DNA from: Anisakis pegreffii
Taxonomy: Eukaryota > Nematoda > Chromadorea > Rhabditida > Anisakidae
DNA length: 64,000 nt
NCBI GenBank assembly: GCA_035041965.1
Contig: JAPYMA010003014.1
Span: 124,001 to 188,000 of the forward strand
Direction: 5' to 3'
The notes beneath the pieces were generated by a model. The model saw only the letters and a program-made list of their open reading frames with translations, had not been told where the DNA came from and made no database searches. This document shows, in pieces, positions 63,558-64,000 of this stretch. How positions within the stretch are numbered: position 1 is the first letter of the stretch; each line of letters starts with the position of its first letter. Position numbers and translations under genes: made by a program.

Positions 63558-63610
63558 CAGGGATCGGCAACCCCCGGCTCGCGGGCCAAAATTGACCCAC
63601 CTGTCGCGAA
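63558..63610 (+). mobile_element. hAT-type terminus inserted in GT14 gene 4 intron 5
   Basis: The sequence cagggatcggcaacccccgg followed by ctcgcgggcc is the kind of terminal repeat seen in many hAT elements (CAGGGGTCGGCAACC-like). It begins exactly where homology to 39295 ends; the preceding 8 bases are ctctgtgc. The other end and any 8-bp duplication are not in the window. Confidence 0.55.
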
Positions 63611-63913
63611 GATCGCGATATAACGCTGTTTCAAGCGTTAAGTGATTGAATTGAATGTGTGCGATACAGTAGTTAATAGTGTGGCATTGTGTCGCCTTAG
63701 AATGGATCACCAGTGTTGTTCAGTGTCACTATGTATTTCGTCAATGTATGTGAAAAACTTTCGAATTGTAGGATTCTCGGTGATGTTAATTGTTGGAATG
63801 TGGTTGATATTTGATGTGCTTTATTTAATTAATTACTCTATTAGTTACTTTCTTGTTCATAGGAATGTTGTTTAATTAATTGATCGCGCATTTGATTTGA
63901 TTGAATTACTTGT

Positions 63914-63973
63914 GGTTTAATTACCCAAGTTTGGGGTGATAATACAATTTGGAACGTCAAAGACAAGAGACGT
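63914..63973 (+). ncRNA. SL1-like spliced-leader RNA, shortened (probable pseudogene or variant)
   Basis: Positions 63914-63935 match the 22-nt nematode SL1 leader at 21 of 22 bases (final AG changed to GG) and are followed directly by GT, as at the SL donor. A stem ATTACCC with GGGTGAT can form around the donor. A sequence aatttggaacgtc (63946-63958) matches the Sm-site region of SL1 RNA with one T missing. A 5-bp stem ACGTC/GACGT (63954-63958 with 63969-63973) mimics the 3' hairpin. The central part is only about 10 nt, against roughly 40 in SL1 RNA, so function is doubtful. No 5S rRNA gene is adjacent. Confidence 0.55.
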
Positions 63974-64000
63974 AATCAATTCTGGCTGAATATTCGAACT

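Overview
The window is AT-rich, intron-dense animal DNA, best explained as a chromadorean nematode. Three things point there: a proteasome alpha-5 gene that reads like C. elegans pas-5, expanded nematode-style GT14 glycosyltransferases, and an SL1-like spliced-leader sequence at the right edge. The species cannot be told from the sequence; a clade III (spirurine) worm is one guess. All gene models were built by hand from reading frames, GT..AG boundaries and phase agreement. No similarity search was run, so family calls rest on recognised motifs.

Left part (1-21 kb, minus strand): three tandem paralogues of the DUF4140/DUF4139 (MuiA-like, C. elegans F37C4.5-type) family. The first, at 282-845, is cut by the window edge; the second (4389-9688, 577 aa) and third (14883-20832, 612 aa) are complete. 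A decayed terminal-exon relic lies between the first two at about 2785-2842. Non-autonomous hAT-like elements with termini resembling CAGTGGTTCTCA lie in the gaps.

Middle (21-36 kb): a small putative secreted-protein gene (22802-23301), pas-5 (23999-25881), a GC-rich island with a perfect 38-bp hairpin, a tRNA-derived SINE-like repeat, and a tentative 65-aa gene (28507-29106). Then comes a divergent pair: an eIF4A-like DEAD-box protein with most catalytic motifs eroded (30118-33036, minus) and a TXNDC15-like membrane thioredoxin (33626-35302, plus).

Right part (36-64 kb): a tandem, mosaic array of four GT14 (core-2/I-branching beta-1,6-N-acetylglucosaminyltransferase) genes, all on the minus strand. 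The first (37095-41758) and third (51907-56425) are intact 540-aa, nine-exon type II membrane proteins. The second (45746-50323) is broken by a deletion of about 170 bp that fuses exons 2 and 3. The fourth (61322-63023) retains only exons 6-9 in the window and is interrupted by a second hAT-type terminus. Shuffled blocks between the genes carry fragments of an unknown gene, duplicated promoter-like blocks and the hAT-like element. A small TATA-driven intronless gene (60305-60556) and the SL1-like sequence (63914-63973) are the other notable items.
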